From Immersiella caudata (lineage: Eukaryota > Ascomycota > Sordariomycetes > Sordariales > Lasiosphaeriaceae): a DNA stretch of 64,000 bases. Each line of letters starts with the position of its first letter. Position 1 is the first letter of the stretch. Below the pieces are notes generated by a model. The model saw nothing but the letters and a program-made list of their open reading frames with translations. It was not told where the DNA came from and ran no database searches. The stretch lies in the NCBI GenBank assembly GCA_030512335.1, contig JAULSU010000005.1, positions 2,542,001 to 2,606,000 on the forward strand, in the 5' to 3' direction. The position numbers and the translations under genes are program-made. Below are positions 21,300 through 34,933 of this stretch, piece by piece.

Positions 21300-23665
21300 G
21301 GGCGGAAAGAGCCACGATATCCCCGCGGATATATATATAACGGGTGCCGGCGGTGGATTTGCGTCTTGATTGTACATACATTGCCATGCTTGGCATAGGT
21401 CTGCTTGTAATGTGTAGAACTGCATGGGGATGGTGATTTCTATGTGGCGCGCTTTGATTCGACCACGAAGATGGGCGATCATTGGGAGTGAGATGGAGAT
21501 CGTGAACGGGTACCGCTGCCCTGTGCAACTGTCGAAAACAACGCTCCCAACTTGGGGTTCAGGCGTTATAAGGCTTTCGAGCCCTTCCACGTGGATCGTG
21601 TAATACCACGGCGGCACATGTGATGATGGGTGCATCAAAAAGAGAGCCTCATGGGTGATACGACCATGATACAAATATGCATCGCTACGACCCCAGACAT
21701 CCATCGGTTCGGGGTAGAATTAGCTTCTTCTACAGTGCCGCGATCTAAACCCGTTTTATTTTCGAACCGGAAAACGCTAGTTCCCGAACTTTGGGCATTT
21801 ACCTACCACTTGTTTTGATCGGCTTTCCCCTCATTGCAGCCTCGTTCTGGATCCTGGCCGGGACCCCCTTTTCTGAAGGCAACTATCCGCGGGGCTGGTA
21901 AGGAGAGACACATCAGCGGAGCAGCAAAGCAAAGCACAGCACAAGCAAAAAGTCCGAGCAGCGAGCAGGCAGGCAGGCGGCCAATGATCTTCTATCCGAC
22001 GTTTGCGGTTGTGGGCAGCCTGTTTCTGCTGTTCCTCTTCAATACCGTGCTGCGTCTGAGGGTCGGCATGCGCTCTCGTCTAGGCGGCTTGGTGGCGCGA
22101 AGGGTACCGACTGTTACGGCGACTTAATTTGGGAGGTTCGGCTGTTGGGAGGCACGAAAAAGGCTTGATTACTTTGGTGAGGGGTGTGTCATTGCCGGTG
22201 ATTCACACCTTTGCAGGTTTGAGTCGTAGGTAGGGAACTGGTGGTGGGAAAACCGTTCGATGGCTTGGCTAACTTGTGATTAGTAGGTAGGACGACGTTG
22301 TTGGCTGGTTTGAGCCGGCCCGGTCGTTATTACGCAACCGGCCTCTTGTTTTTTTTTCTGGCTGCGGTGTTTGTTTGCTGGGACTGGTTGCTCGTTGCGT
22401 GGGCTGCTGCTTGAGGCTGCGTCGGTGGGCCAGGCTTCCAACGCGGCTGAGAGGGGGGGGTTACGCATTGAAGTGCCAGGCAGAATACAGTGTTTGGCCG
22501 TCAAGGTACTTTTGCCATTCATCTGAACACCTTGAGGCCCGGTTTTTGATCAGAAAAACAGGAGATCTCGAGGCTCATTTTTCGAGATTGAAGCAGCGGT
22601 TCAAGGGCCAAGAGGAGGGCGAGTTCGCTGGTCGGCTGCTATCTTATCTCTCGTTGTGTCGCAATCGGCCGTCTCCATTCGCCAATCTGTCCGGGACGTG
22701 ACTCGATGGTGAGAGATAACTCCGATCACGAGGCTTGATCTCGTGCGTCCTCAGCGCTAAGAGAATCTGCCAGCTGTCAGAGGCCTTGGCGTAGCCCGTC
22801 GCCAGCTGTGACAGCTTGCGGCCGCCCCTGTCTGACCTCATTCTTCCCACCTCGCCTCGTTCCCGGCACAGTGCCGCGGCCGCTGGCAAGCCAGCGCCTT
22901 TCTTCCGACATCGCTGGGTTCCCGCGGCTTGTCTACCGCTGCTCGAATCCACACAAGCCAACACTATTACGTTGTGTCGAGAGATCCCGTCCCCTTTATC
23001 ATCGCGAGAATACAGAGGGCGACAAGGTCACTACATCTCGCGCAGTACAGCGTGCAACCTAACACAGCGCAGCGCAGCACAGTGCAGCTCATGCATGCGA
23101 CCACTTGAACCAGAACTCGCGCGCAGCCACGCATTGGCCTCCGCTGAGCCGCCTGAAGCTAGCTAGTGCCTCCAGCTCCCGCGGACCGTTGCTCGTCTGC
23201 CTTGGGGGTGTCACCGCCAACCAGGTCGCAAGCAGCTCTCTTCCGCCTCTCTCAACCCTCAAACCCCCCGTCCCCAAACCTCGACGTCGACCATACACGG
23301 CCTCCTCGCTAAAAGTCTGCCTTGGGGGTGGGCAGCGACGCACAATCTCCTGTCGAATATTGCCTTTTATTTACATTGGAGCTTCCCCGCCAAATGATGG
23401 ATGCGCAAGTTCGCTGGTCTCGACGGAACCCTCCCACTTGACGCAACCCTGATAACTCCTGACAACCGTCCTGCCTGTGCGCCCGCTATCCCTCCGACCG
23501 CTCGACACTCCCGGTTGTTGTTGTCCTCCTCCTCTGACGCTCCCGTTTCTCCCCGCATCTTCCGGATCATAAATACGAAAGAGATTAGAATCCCCTATCA
23601 GCTCCGACCCTGGTACCGATGTGACGCATACCGTCGCCCACCTCGAAACCCACAAATCTGCAGCG
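21300..23665. other. 2.4 kb intergenic region upstream of ATG13
   Basis: It holds the 3' end of the BTB/RCC1 gene and the long leader of ATG13. A 16-base direct repeat, gtctgccttgggggtg, occurs at 23195-23210 and 23315-23330. The final 600 bases are C-rich. A short frame at 21984-22127 encodes a hydrophobic stretch after an ATG but has no supporting features. I call no gene. Confidence 0.45.
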
Positions 23666-26564
23666 ATGCATCAACAATCACGGCATCCGCCGAGGCTCAC
23701 GTCCCCCGCATCATCTCCCCAGACGAACCCCACAAGGACAAACAACCCGAGAGAAGCATTGTCGTCCACGAGCCATAGCCGCAAGGGCTCCGAGTCGGCC
23801 GCCGGCGAGATGTCATCCGATGCGGGCAGCGGGGATACCGCCCCTAAAAGGGAGTCGGTCAAGAAACTCGATCAGATCATTCAGGTGCGCAACCCCTGGT
23901 TTTCATCCGGTCTTTGTGATGGGAAAAGGACTGACAGGATGGATTGCAGAATTTCTTCATGAAAGCAGCCATATTAGTCCTACAGTCGCGACTTAGTTTG
24001 ACGCCTGCGGGAGGCAAAAGGGCGGAGCCGAGGAAAACGAATAAATGGGTAAGCTTTGGCATTGATTTCTGGGGGAGTGTTGGTTCGAGTCTGACGAAAC
24101 GCAGTTCCAAATCGAAACAGACGAGATCGACGACTTCAGGGAAGAACTTCGCGTATATAAAACGTCCGGCAGCCTCGAGAACCGCCCACCGCCAATGATC
24201 ATCGAAACCTATCTTGACGCATCTCGACTCTCGAGCAACCAGAGCCTTGTGGTGGTGGACGACAACGGCAAGAGGTGGGACGTTCTGGAAGCGCTGAACT
24301 CGTCGGATTCGTCCAGCGATGACAGCCGGAGGGGGCAGCATCAGCAAAAAAGAAACACAGAGATTGTGCTGGAAAGGTGGAGGGTTGAGCTCAAGTGCAT
24401 CCCAACAATCGAACCATACGAGTTCGGCAGCACCTTGCCGACGATATACAAGAAGTGCATTGTCTTCTTCCGGTCTCTGTTTGTAGCGACACGGGTCATG
24501 CCATGCTGGAAATATTCTCAACAGGCACTGGCGAAGGGTGTTCATCCGGCATTAGAAGTGAAGTGCCGCATCTTGGCGGCTGAGCCTGAGAGCAGCAGCT
24601 GTGACTTGCTGAGGCAACCCCTGTACGACGGCAGGGATGGCGTCACGGACTACGTATTCGGCGACCTCGAGGTTCCGGTCGGCCGTTTTTACGCTTCGGT
24701 AACATATCGGAACGACTGCAACTTTCGGGTGGACGACTCGGAGTCTCTCTTAAGCTCAAGGTTCATGGGGGTTGATGAGAACTTTTTCAAACCCTCGATA
24801 GCTAACCGACGACACCATGTGCGGGCAGACTCGTATGCTGAGCCTGGCTCCCTGCCATCTCAACAGCGACAGACTCGCGGAGCACAAGAACCACAGCAAA
24901 CGTACGGAAGCTTATCAACGTTCCACGGCGCCGGCGCTTTAGGAACCAGTCCTATTTCTGCCCTCAAAGCAGTGCGTCCAATTGGGTCTGACACAAGCTC
25001 ACCAGCCGGCTCGGCAGCGGCGAGCCTGGAGCCATCCCATTCACTACCGATTCGTGATTCCGCACACCGGCCCTCGATGCGAAATGTTGACGGAGCAGGT
25101 AGGAGGCCGTCGATATCGTTCCAGCCGTTCAAAGCCGGCTCACTCTCGGGCTCTCCTAGGCTACCCGACGGCGAGGTGCCGGCTTCTCCCCAGTCGTATT
25201 CTCGACCGTCGGGCCTCAACCGGCCCGGAAACCGGTCGTCCCTCACCGCCGGGATGGCATCTTCACTGCGCGGTGGACCTGTTACTGCTCCTCAGGATGT
25301 CCCTCAAGTGACTGGTTCCCCGAAGCCCACAAGCCGCTATAGCAGCAGCTTCACGCACCGCCGAGGGCGGCCCTCTTTCGGAGGTCAGAGCAAGGGCGAT
25401 GACGACCAAGGGAGCAGCGGGAAACAGAGCCTCTCCTCATCGGCGCAGCCAGGATCTGGACTTTTGGCCGAGGCCGGGGTAGCCAGCTCTGGGTCATTTG
25501 CGACTGACGACGATAACATCTCTGAGTTTCTCAAGGCCCTCGATAGCAGGAAGACGCTGCAGAGCTTTGAGCCGAACAAGAAAGGGGAATCTTCTATGGC
25601 GAAGAAAACCGCGGCTCAGCTCTCCAAGTTTCACCAGATGCGGGAAAGCAACAACGTACTTACGGAGTCGATGACTTCTTCCATGCATCTTCACCGATCG
25701 TCCAGCGCTTCTAGTCGACAGCTGGCAAATGTTCCAAGCATGGTCAACCCGGCGTCCATGTCGGCGTCGTCCTCGCCTGGCAAGCCTCTCTCTCCACACA
25801 CGCCCCACACGCCGGCCATTCCATCCCGTCTGAGCGAGAACTCGATCATCGACTACCAGGGCCAAGGGCAGCCACTGCGTCGCCAGCAACGCGGCCATGC
25901 TGTCGTTGCCACCGAGGAAGAGGGCGAAGACGATGCCCCAGTGAGCCAAGGAGGCGCTACGGCTATTGACATACCCTTGTCGCCAAGGCTGCTCCACACG
26001 ACAGAGACCAACAGGCGCTCGAGCTCGGTGGCTCAGCAGCGTCGCTCGGCCTCCGGGGGAGACGACTCAGACATTGTGCAACGCAGCCTCAGCCTGGGTG
26101 CTGATGAGCGAGAAGCACCGACGATGAGCGCCCTTCTGTCATATCAACGGAACTCGGCCGACACCTCGGAAGCGTCACTCGGCTTGCAACCGGCGGCAAA
26201 CATCCGCGCGTCTGGGCCTGCGTCGCCGAACGCGGAGCGTGACGATAAGGGCTCTGCCTCCGCGTCCCCGAGTCTCCTTTCCGGAACGGGGTTCCGTGGC
26301 ACGCGGTATGTGGGAAGGAACCGTCCCACCCCACCGCACAGCAGCCGCGGTTCATTCTCTGGTGGGCGATTTGGAGGCCTGTCTAGGGCGTCTGGTGAAG
26401 ATGGTGCAGACGATGAACTCCTGTTCGACATGTCTGAACTGGAGAGGCCTTCGAGGAGGAGTATCGAAGAGGGGCGCGGTGGTGGAAATGCAGGGAGCAG
26501 CGCTAACAGTAGACCGGAGAGCGGAGGATATGAGGCGAGAGGCCTCTCACGGAGAGGTTGGTAG
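23666..26564 (+). CDS. ATG13: Autophagy-related protein 13
   Basis: Exons 23666-23884, 23950-24048 and 24105-26564 give 925 residues, in the usual range for moulds. The chosen ATG precedes the Ser/Pro/Arg-rich N-terminal extension common in filamentous fungi. The HORMA domain follows (about residues 65-320): it opens with Lys-Leu-Asp-Gln-Ile-Ile-Gln, contains PPPMIIETYLD and ELKCIPTIEPYEFGS, and includes PTIYKKCIVFFRSLF. The remaining 600 residues are disordered and Ser-rich with several short conserved islands, including FMGVDENFF and the Asp-Asp-Leu-like DDDNISEFLKALDSRKTL, which in yeast-type Atg13 contribute to Atg1 and Atg17 binding. Phosphorylation by TOR and PKA controls the yeast protein, and the Ser-rich tail would suit that. 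The gene starts autophagosome formation with Atg1. Confidence 0.96.
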
Positions 26565-27861
26565 TGTTGGGAATAGATGAAAGGAGCTCGGAGCCAACCA
26601 TCAGGATCTCATATCGGGTCTGTTTTTTTCGGGCGTTGTACATATGGGAATATCATGGGATGAACGGATGGGGTTTAGGCTTGGGGTCCAGGTTGGTTTC
26701 GTTCCACAGGGGAGAGACTACCCACCAGGTGTGATAGGATTGGAATGGAAAGGCATTTGGGGAGCAAGTGCGCTGGACTGGGAGTCCATTGGCTTTCTCC
26801 ATTGTATGTGCGTCAAATACGCGGCTGACTTGCGCGGCGTCGGGTGTGACGCGACACTGGGAATAGATTGATCATGGCCAATTGGGCTCAGCATAGGAGT
26901 AGCTAGCAGAGCTAGACACATTATGTAGCAAGCGCATCTACCAGCTCTACAGGAATTTGAGGCACTGCGAATATCCTCCCTCTCTGTTCTCAGCCCCTCA
27001 TCGCACTTTGTGGTTCCTGGAGTCCTACAACTCTACGCGTCAACAACCCCTGGTCCTTGGCGAACTTGGTCATAGCCCTCATTGACAGGAGCGCCTCAGC
27101 GGGGTGGTCAACACAAGGTTGGCAGTGATGGTAAAGCATAGAGCTTACGGACGTGACAGGAACACATGCGAACGAGCTGAAAGGCAGAAAAAGAAGTAAA
27201 CAGCTGAAGGAAATGGGCGCAAATCGTCCGATTTCATTCGCGCACTCGCCAGAATGTGAGGGCTGTCTGAGGGCTGTCAGATGCCTCGTAGGTCGGCCTC
27301 GTGTGGCTGCGCAAGTGCATACGCAATGAGGCGAGTGAGGTGGGAGCTCAGCGGCGGCCAGTGACTTTGCCGATGCCGTCCCAAAATAAGCGGCTGCGTA
27401 AGAGCTCTGCCCAGCTCCAGGGTTGATGATGAAGCAACGGCTTGGCGGCCCAGGGTTAAGTTAGAAATGCGGGGCCTGGACAGTCCGTCATAGGCTCCAG
27501 CACTGCCCACTCTCGCAACCTACCTTCCTGCCGTAATCCATCATCAACGTTTCCCACCTTGCGCCCAGAGAGTTTGGACCTTTCGTTAACTTTTGCGACG
27601 AGGAAAAGTCGACTGAAATCACGCACCCAGGTCTACGGCGACCGATCTTTGCTTCGAGTTGGAGCTGGCGCTGTTGCATCGCAACCGAGGGTCATCACGT
27701 CGTCGTCTGCGGGCGGCATCGGTCTGTGGCCCGAGAGATAAAAGCACAGCGTTTGAGCGTTGCCGTCACCTGCCGAGCGATTTGAATAACGGCTGGAGAA
27801 CCTGCTCCCTTTTCAACACAACGGATTATCGTCTGCGTCTTAGGCGCCCACAGCTTCCGCC
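26565..27861. other. 1.3 kb intergenic region between ATG13 and HSE1
   Basis: 3' region of ATG13 and promoter plus leader of HSE1 on the same strand. No open frame with recognisable features, RNA gene or repeat was seen. Confidence 0.45.
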
Positions 27862-30372
27862 ATGTTCCGAGCAGCGGCGGTAGGTCCCTACGATGAGGCC
27901 ATCAGTACGTTTCCCTTTCGGAGCTGCGGGTGTCAGGCTGGGCGCGCTTTGCTAACTGGGCACTTGCCTTGCAGACAAAGCTACCGATGAGAACCTCACG
28001 TCTGAGGACTGGGGGAAGATTATGGAGGTCTGCGATCGTGTGGAGAATGACCAGAATGGCTCCAAGGAGGCTGTTCAGAGCATGATCAAGAGGCTAGCCC
28101 ATCGGAATGCCAACGTCCAGCTCTATACGCTCGAGGTGAGTAACTACTTGGCAATATTTACTACGTGCTTTCTGACAGCTGAATGCGTCTAGGTCGCCAA
28201 CGCGCTGTCCCAAAACTGCGGCAAGGCGATGCACCGCGAGTTGTCGAGCCGCGCCTTTACCGACGCCCTCCTGAAGCTCGCCAACGATCGCAATACGCAT
28301 AATCAGGTCAAGGCCAAGATCCTCGAGCGGATGAAGGACTGGACCGACATGTTCAAGTCGGACCCCGACCTTGGCATCATGTACGATGCGTACTACCGCC
28401 TCAAGCAGTCCAACCCGACCCTGCAGCCTCCCAGCGCGCCGCAGAAGAACAGCCTCACCGAGGTGGATAGGCAAAAGGAAGAGGAGGAGCTGCAGATGGC
28501 TCTCAAGCTCAGTCTGCAGGAGGAAGAGCGCAAGAAGAAGCCCGCTGCCGTCGCAGGTCCCTCGAGCTCAGGAGGTTCTGGAGCTGCGGGGGGGCCGGCG
28601 CAGGGAAGCACGAGCCAAGCTGCGCCGCTGCAGCCTGCGCCGACTGGCACCACCGCAGCGACTGTGTCCCGCGTTAGAGCTCTTTTCGACTTCATTCCGT
28701 CCGAGCCTGGCGAGCTGGAGTTCAAGAAGGGTGATGTCATCGCCGTCCTGGAGAGCGTCTACAAGGACTGGTGGCGCGGGTCGCTCAAGGGCAAGACGGG
28801 TATCTTCCCGCTCAACTATGTCGAGAAGCTGACGGACCCAACACCCGACGAGCTGCAGCGCGAAGCACAGATGGAGGCCGAGGTGTTTGCCGAGATCAAG
28901 AACGTCGAGAAGCTGCTGACGCTGCTGAGCACCACCAACACTGCGCCGAGAGAAGAAGACAACGAGGAGATTTCGGTATGTGTTTCGGACATGCTAAACT
29001 AGTTATGATACTGACGTTTGGCAGAAACTCTACCACCAGACACTAGCGATCCGTCCAAAGTTGATCAAGTTGATCGAGAAGTACTCACAGAAGAAAGGTG
29101 CGTGGGTTTGAGTTGCAGGTGAGAAGGGAGGGAGCTGACGGTTCATAGACGACTTCACTCAACTGAACGAGAAGTTCATCAAGGCCAGGAGAGACTATGA
29201 GGCCCTGCTGGAGTCCTCAATGTCGCATCCACCGGGGCCAACCTACCATCAATATGCCATGAGACCCCAGATCCCACAGGGCTACCCGACCCCTGCTCCG
29301 GGTTACGGCGCGCCTCCCCCTCAGCAACAAGATCCACAGCGATTTTACACCCCAGCACCTGCTCAAGGTACGCAGCTGGCCGAATTTGGCGAACTGGGAG
29401 GTTGAACTAGTCTTGACTGATGCTGTAAATAATGTAGAATCGTCACAATATCCCCCATCCTCTCCATCACCTAATTTCCAAAGACCTGGCGCGGCCGGGA
29501 CTCCCGCACCATTCTATGTTGCCGGTGCCGAAGTTCCCTCCCAGGTGAATCAACCTCCTCCCCAGCAACAGCCCCCACAGCAGCAACAACAGCAACCACC
29601 GCAACAGCAGCAGTACGCCCAACGACCACCAGAGCAGCAGCCGCAGCAGTATGGGCAGCGACCGGAGCAGCGTCGGCCATCTGGCGGAAAGCTTCCCGCC
29701 CCCTTGCAGACAAGTACCTCGCCCACAGGCACCAGACCGCCAGCCCAGTACAATGCGTACCAGGGACCGGCCGCCGGCGCACGTCCCCAGAGCACATACG
29801 GCAGTGGGCCGCAGGAGCTGTCGACGTCAGTCTATGACTCGCCCGTTGCTCCTCATAATTCCAACCCCGCAGGGGCATACTCCGGAGCCTCGTACCCACC
29901 ACCTGAAGAGGATCCCTACCATGCCGCGAGCCCTAATGCTGGTCGAACTTCCAACGCTCCTAATGCGCCTTCCAACCCTCCCCCATCCGTCCCTGGCGCC
30001 TCCGCTCCCTCCGCCCCGAGTCCCGGCTACGGCGGCTATGCTCCGTACCAAAACCCCTCTTCCCCACCGCCCTCGCAGTCGTACGGCGGTTATGACGGCT
30101 ACGGTAACTCTGATGGACGTCCCCCGCCGCTGCCGCTTGGGCAGGCACCGCCGATCCCCCATGGCCAAGGGAGACCAGATGCGCCTCTGTCCCCGCCGCC
30201 CCTGCAGCCTAGCGGCGCTGTGTATGACGCCCGGCAAACTCTACCCAGCAGACTCTCGAACGATGGAAGGCCGCAGTATAAAGCTTATGTGCCTCCAGGG
30301 ACAGGGCCTGGACCCAGTGCGCCAGATGGCCCTAGCGCACCGACGGATTACTACGGTGTAGTTGCTCGTTGA
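27862..30372 (+). CDS. HSE1: ESCRT-0 subunit Hse1 (STAM homologue)
   Basis: Six exons: 27862-27904, 27975-28135, 28193-28975, 29025-29097, 29149-29367 and 29438-30372, giving 737 residues. The order is a VHS domain (about 10-145), a ubiquitin-interacting motif (about 160-180; EEEELQMALKLSLQEEE), a Ser/Gly/Ala linker, an SH3 domain (about 226-282; ALFDF...WWRG...GIFPLNYVE), a GAT-type helical region (about 290-400) and a long Pro/Gln/Tyr-rich tail. With Vps27 it forms ESCRT-0 on endosomes and sorts ubiquitinated cargo to the vacuole. The last intron (29368-29437) falls at the start of the Pro/Gln-rich tail. A stop lies in the unspliced frame, so splicing is needed for the full tail. The protein is longer than yeast Hse1 because of this tail. 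Confidence 0.96.
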
Positions 30373-31144
30373 GGATAATGATGGTGTCGTGAGAGGAATT
30401 GGCTGCCAAGCGAAGGAGAGAAAGAGGAAAGATGGAGATACAAGCATGTGATGGTCGGTTAGTTATATCCAGCAAGTAGGGTGACGATGCAATTCCGTTT
30501 ATCTCTTGTCTTGTGGTTGTCGTGTCGTACGGCGGACCTAGGATTCAGTTCGGCGCACTCATCCATGGAGAGAAAGGGTGAGTCGGGTGTGGGATATTGT
30601 GTAGGTAACACATATGGTTTACCCAGCTAGTTGCAATGATGATGCAGTGGCCAATGCCGAGTGACCTTCCAGGTGTGAGCCCAGCGAGTAGGTGCCGGGC
30701 CTTGTTCGATTTATGTTCCAAGGACCAGCATTCCGGGCAGTGCTAAGGAGTTAAGCATTCAGATTCGACGAGTAGCTATGGCCATGACAAATTCATCTTC
30801 ACAACTTGGCCTAATATTTATCATTTTGTTCCATTGCGATGATCACCTGTAAACAGCACAATACGCCATGCCCGGGCCTTTCAGAGTCCCCAACTATAGA
30901 GCCCCTTTCCAGTCTGTCCTCTTCACTGTTCTGCTCTTTGTCTACACTTATTTACAAAGGTCATGAGGTCAATTTGATCTGCGACATCCGACAAATGCGC
31001 CGCCAATCCAATCTTTACTCTCCAAACGCCCTGACAAGAATCACAAGTCCAACACCATTCCTACAAGGTTGCTGAACAGCTGCGTGACCTCCGCACCCAC
31101 TTCTCATACTCCCATACCAAATTTGCCAAATATCAATAACGCAG
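30373..31144. other. Intergenic region between HSE1 and tRNA-Asn
   Basis: 3' UTR of HSE1 and the upstream region of the tRNA. No gene or repeat seen. Confidence 0.45.
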
Positions 31145-31217
31145 TCCCCTGTGGCGCAACCGGTAGCGCGTCAGACTGTTAATCTGGAGGCTGTAAGTTC
31201 GAACCTTACCGGGGGAG
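31145..31217 (+). tRNA. tRNA-Asn (anticodon GTT)
   Basis: A 73-nt cloverleaf can be drawn in full: acceptor stem TCCCCTG/CGGGGGA (one T-G pair), D arm GCGC with loop AACCGGTA, anticodon stem TCAGA/TCTGG with loop CTGTTAA, a 5-nt variable loop, T arm GTAAG/CTTAC with loop TTCGAAC, and discriminator G. The anticodon GTT reads Asn codons. There is no intron. A T-rich stretch about 30-45 bases downstream could end RNA polymerase III transcription. CCA is not encoded, as expected in eukaryotes. Confidence 0.97.
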
Positions 31218-31704
31218 TTGTAGAATCCAAGTAATTGGATATCTTCACTTTTTGGTTATTTTGTGCTCCCAAGGTTGGAGCGTCGTGGGGATAACCTTCT
31301 CAAGTCGGAAGGAGCAAGGGGTGGAGTTGTGCGGGAGCTCCCTCTTCTGTTCTGTCAACAGCTTGAGTGTTGACGGCACAATCAACAACGGTGATGCCAA
31401 GTTGGAAAAGCGATGAAGATACTGAAAGAGATCAAACGTGATCTATTCTACCCAACATCAACGCCAGCAGTGCCGGTCAAATCGGCACCCTTCAGATAAA
31501 ACAAATAGCCACCCATGCCCGATGTTCTTGCAAGAGCCGGAGAAATATGTACAAGTATTGGAGACCACAAACAATGAGCCGACCCCTGGCTGGGCTGTAG
31601 TCAAGGTAGTCGATAGCATGGCCATCTTCTCAAACCGCACGCGCCATGCCAAAAACAGCTGAATGAGAGAAGGTGAAGAACAAGTTGTTCGTCCCCTGAC
31701 CTGG
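31218..31704. other. Intergenic region between tRNA-Asn and the C2H2 factor gene
   Basis: Holds the tRNA trailer and the 3' UTR of the minus-strand transcription factor. Nothing else seen. Confidence 0.4.
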
Positions 31705-34700
31705 TCAACCAAGCCCCTGCGTCGAGCCCATCCCCCTAAGCGGTGTCCTGTCCCTTGGCTTCTCAATACGCTCTGCGTATCCTTCCAGACCTGCAGCCAT
31801 AATGCGGACAATTTCAAAGATATGCACGCCCTTGAAGGTTTCCGCCCAGAGTCGAATGACAGCCGATGCCAGTTGCCTCAGCTTGGTTGCATCCGTGGCG
31901 TTCCCATCTATCGCCCGCGATGGGTGGTGACTCTGGGTTCCGCCTAGTGAAGGATCAACGGGCACGGCGAACTCGGTCTCGTCCAGCATGCGGCGCAGTG
32001 TCTCAAGTAAATTCCTCTCCTCGTTAGTCGGCGGCGGCTGGGCAGGATCGATCGTCGCCAGGGTCAGCAGCCACTTGGAGATGAGCACGGCGCATTCGAG
32101 GTTACAGACTGCATGATTGGTGTTAGCACTCAACGCATAACACCCGAAACACAACTGGCGAGAATTCCCGGGTAACGTGTGCCAAGGGACGGAACTTACG
32201 AGAGTGTTGCATGCTCCATTCCAGGGATTTCGTCCTTGCGACGTAGTTGACCCCCATCCTGACCAGCATCGACAGTGCGTGGATGGCCTGGAGCACAGCA
32301 CGACAGACGTCCGAGTTGCGGGCCAGAAGAGGAGCATCGCTGAAGGCCCCTGCGATCAAGACATGATCGCGAGTCTCGAGACTGCGGGTAGGACTGAGGT
32401 CGGTGTAAAGCCTGATGTAGGCCAAACGCAGCAGAGCTGATGAATTGAAGACGACGGGCCCGCCTGGGATACTCTCGTTCCCGGCTGAGTTAGCCTCCCC
32501 GCGGGAGGGCCGGTGCTGCTCAAAGCTGGCAGTCCAAGCCCGCAGAGCTTGAGTAATATCATCCACATCCTCCAGCTTCAAGCCTCCGTGACCGAACGGC
32601 CTGATCATGGGCGATGACGTTTGCTTGAGAAGAAAGATATGCTGGATGAGAGCGTGGATGAGCACATAGTTGCCCAATGACGTTACCGGAGGGGGAGGAC
32701 CCTGAGAAGTGCGGTTCAGCAGCCTTGAGAATGCGTCTTGAAACGGAATGTCAACAGGAGGATACGCCGGTCGTGCGTCCTGCCACTGCCAAGCACTCTC
32801 GGCCTTCCATAGCTGCGACGAATTCGGCAGGTAGAGGTGGATTTCCGAGGTCAAGAGTAGCGGTGGCGTGTTGTAAGCAATGCTGCAGAGATTGAAAAAG
32901 CAGTATGCGATGAGTTTGGTGCGCGTAGCGGCCTCCAGTCGAACCCATGTCTCCCAGTCATTGGATTGCTGGGTGCTCTGTTCAGCGATAAGACCCTCCT
33001 CGCGAATGAGAAGGGCAAGTAAGCTTTGCAATGACATAGCCTCATGGAGAATGGCCTTTGCGCCCCATAACCCAACGGCGAACAGAAGCAGCAGCGCTTG
33101 GATGGTCTCGAGCCGTGATTGCGGCGTGTTGGGCGAGCTTCGTAGGTCAGCATCTTAGCAGAGCCAGGTCTAGCCGGTAGACTTACTAGGGTTCCCGGTG
33201 AGTATCCTGGGTCATCGGCCTGTCCTGGTGAACAGAAGGAAAGGAATGGCGGAATCCCGAGCTTGGCGAGGGCCGTGTAGAGTGAGGGCTGTAGGCTGCC
33301 GGGGTAGGAAGCAGCCCATGAACTTCATGACTTGACCTCCGGCGAATCTGCTCTAGAGCAACCGCCTTGGCAGCGTACCACAACGCGTGGCCGCGGTTCG
33401 TCTCGAAGCGGTACTGGGCGCCTACTGCCGAAATGGCGAGCAGCAGCTCCGGGGACAGATCGGTGGGCATCAACGTCGGCAAATGAAGGAACGGAAGATG
33501 ATCATGAAACCCGCTAATGTAGCCCTCCAAAAACCGGTTCAGGGTATGCCGAGATGGAAACACGAAGTCGGTCGGAAGAACGGACGAAAACTCGTCCAGT
33601 CGGTTCTTGATGGCTGTGTGGTCCATGGCCGATATCCTCCAGTTCGGCGCCCTCATGGGATCATCCTGCATTCTCGAGTTTCCGTCGGGCGCACCGTGTG
33701 CGTCTGGTTGCAGGGACGGGAATCTGGACGGAAACGTTGACGGCGGTTTCGACGGACCTCCTCTCCCCCCTAACTCGCCCCCTTGCCGAGGCCACATGCC
33801 AAACCCTTGTTCCGCTTCCAAGGACGGTGGCAGGAAATGCGACGATGGTGCAAAGTCGTCAAGGAAAAGACTGTAGTCGTCGTACGGTGCCGGTTGTGGC
33901 TGCGGAGCGTACTCACCAGGCATCGGTGCTGGTTCTTGCTCCCGGTTCCGATCCCCGTAAGAGATGCCGTCGGAGTACGCTTTTACTGGTGCCATATCGG
34001 GTGGGGGTTGCTGCAACCCTTGGATCATTGCAGGTTGCATGTTACTGACCTCGCCGCCAGAGGCAATATGTGTCGCGGCGTCAGACAGCAGATCGAGGTT
34101 GCATGCCGGCGCCCTCGCAGCGTGACGCGAGTCCGCTGGCAGAGAAGACACAGCGGCCGGTTGCATCGGCTCGGGGCGATAGAGAGTGTGAAGCTGGGAT
34201 TCCCGAGGCTGTGTGCCAATCATCTCGGTGTCAACGTGAGGCTCTGTTGAGGGACCGGCGACGACGCCGGCCCCCGAAGACGGCTTGCGCGGCTGCTTAG
34301 TCCCATCTTTGTTGCTGCCTTCATTGAGATGGACAAGCTTCTCGTGGCGGACAAGGAGGTCACTGATGTCCATATAAGCATGCCTCTTGCGAGAACGGGC
34401 AGAGCAAAGTCGATAAGGGGGAACGAGAGTCCACCAAAACGCAGCGTCCAACCCACACGAGGGTGGTGTTCGTTCTAGTTGGGTGGACGAGATCGATGAA
34501 AACTGGGGGGACGGGGCGGGCTCTTGGGGCTGAGGGGGGAAATATGGAGGAAGAGGGGCGGTGGTGGGTTGTGTGGTGCAGAATGGCGCACACAAATCAA
34601 GAGAGAACTGCGGATCGACAGTGGAGGATTTAGGACTCGTAACTCACCGTCGCCCAAAGGTTTTCCCACATCGAGCCCAGCCGCACGAAAAGGGCTTTTC

Positions 34701-34933
34701 TTTGGTATGAGTTCTTTCGTGCCTCTGAACATGCTCCACACGCCTAATATGAAGAAGCAATGTAAGCTAATATGCGAGAGAGGAGGTGGATGGAGCTCCT
34801 GGGATTTTGCTGACCTGAACCGCTTGCTGCAGTACTTGCACGGCAGAGTCTTGGGTTTCTGCTGCCGATGTTCTCCGTTCTCGTCGGCAGTACTTGACAG
34901 GGCCGGGCCCTCGATTGACTGTAGGGGCATCAT
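31705..34933 (-). CDS. C2H2 zinc finger transcription factor with fungal-specific TF domain
   Basis: Five exons: 34933-34815, 34743-34648, 34362-33187, 33137-32200 and 32108-31705, giving 910 residues. All phases match. Two C2H2 fingers lie at about residues 32-85: the first is C-x2-C-x12-H-x3-H, interrupted by intron 1, and the second has the longer C-x4-C form and ends at intron 2, with a TKEKP-type linker between them. A disordered Pro/Ser/Gly-rich part follows. From about residue 400 there is a helical domain of the fungal_trans type (Phe-Leu-His-Leu-Pro-Thr-Leu, Ala-Val-Gly-Ala-Gln-Tyr-Arg-Phe, and a helix before Trp-Glu-Thr-Trp-Val-Arg-Leu-Glu). Such C2H2 plus fungal_trans regulators control metabolism or development in moulds. 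The target is unknown. The frame stays open upstream to another ATG at 35113, so the protein could be 60 residues longer. Confidence 0.88.
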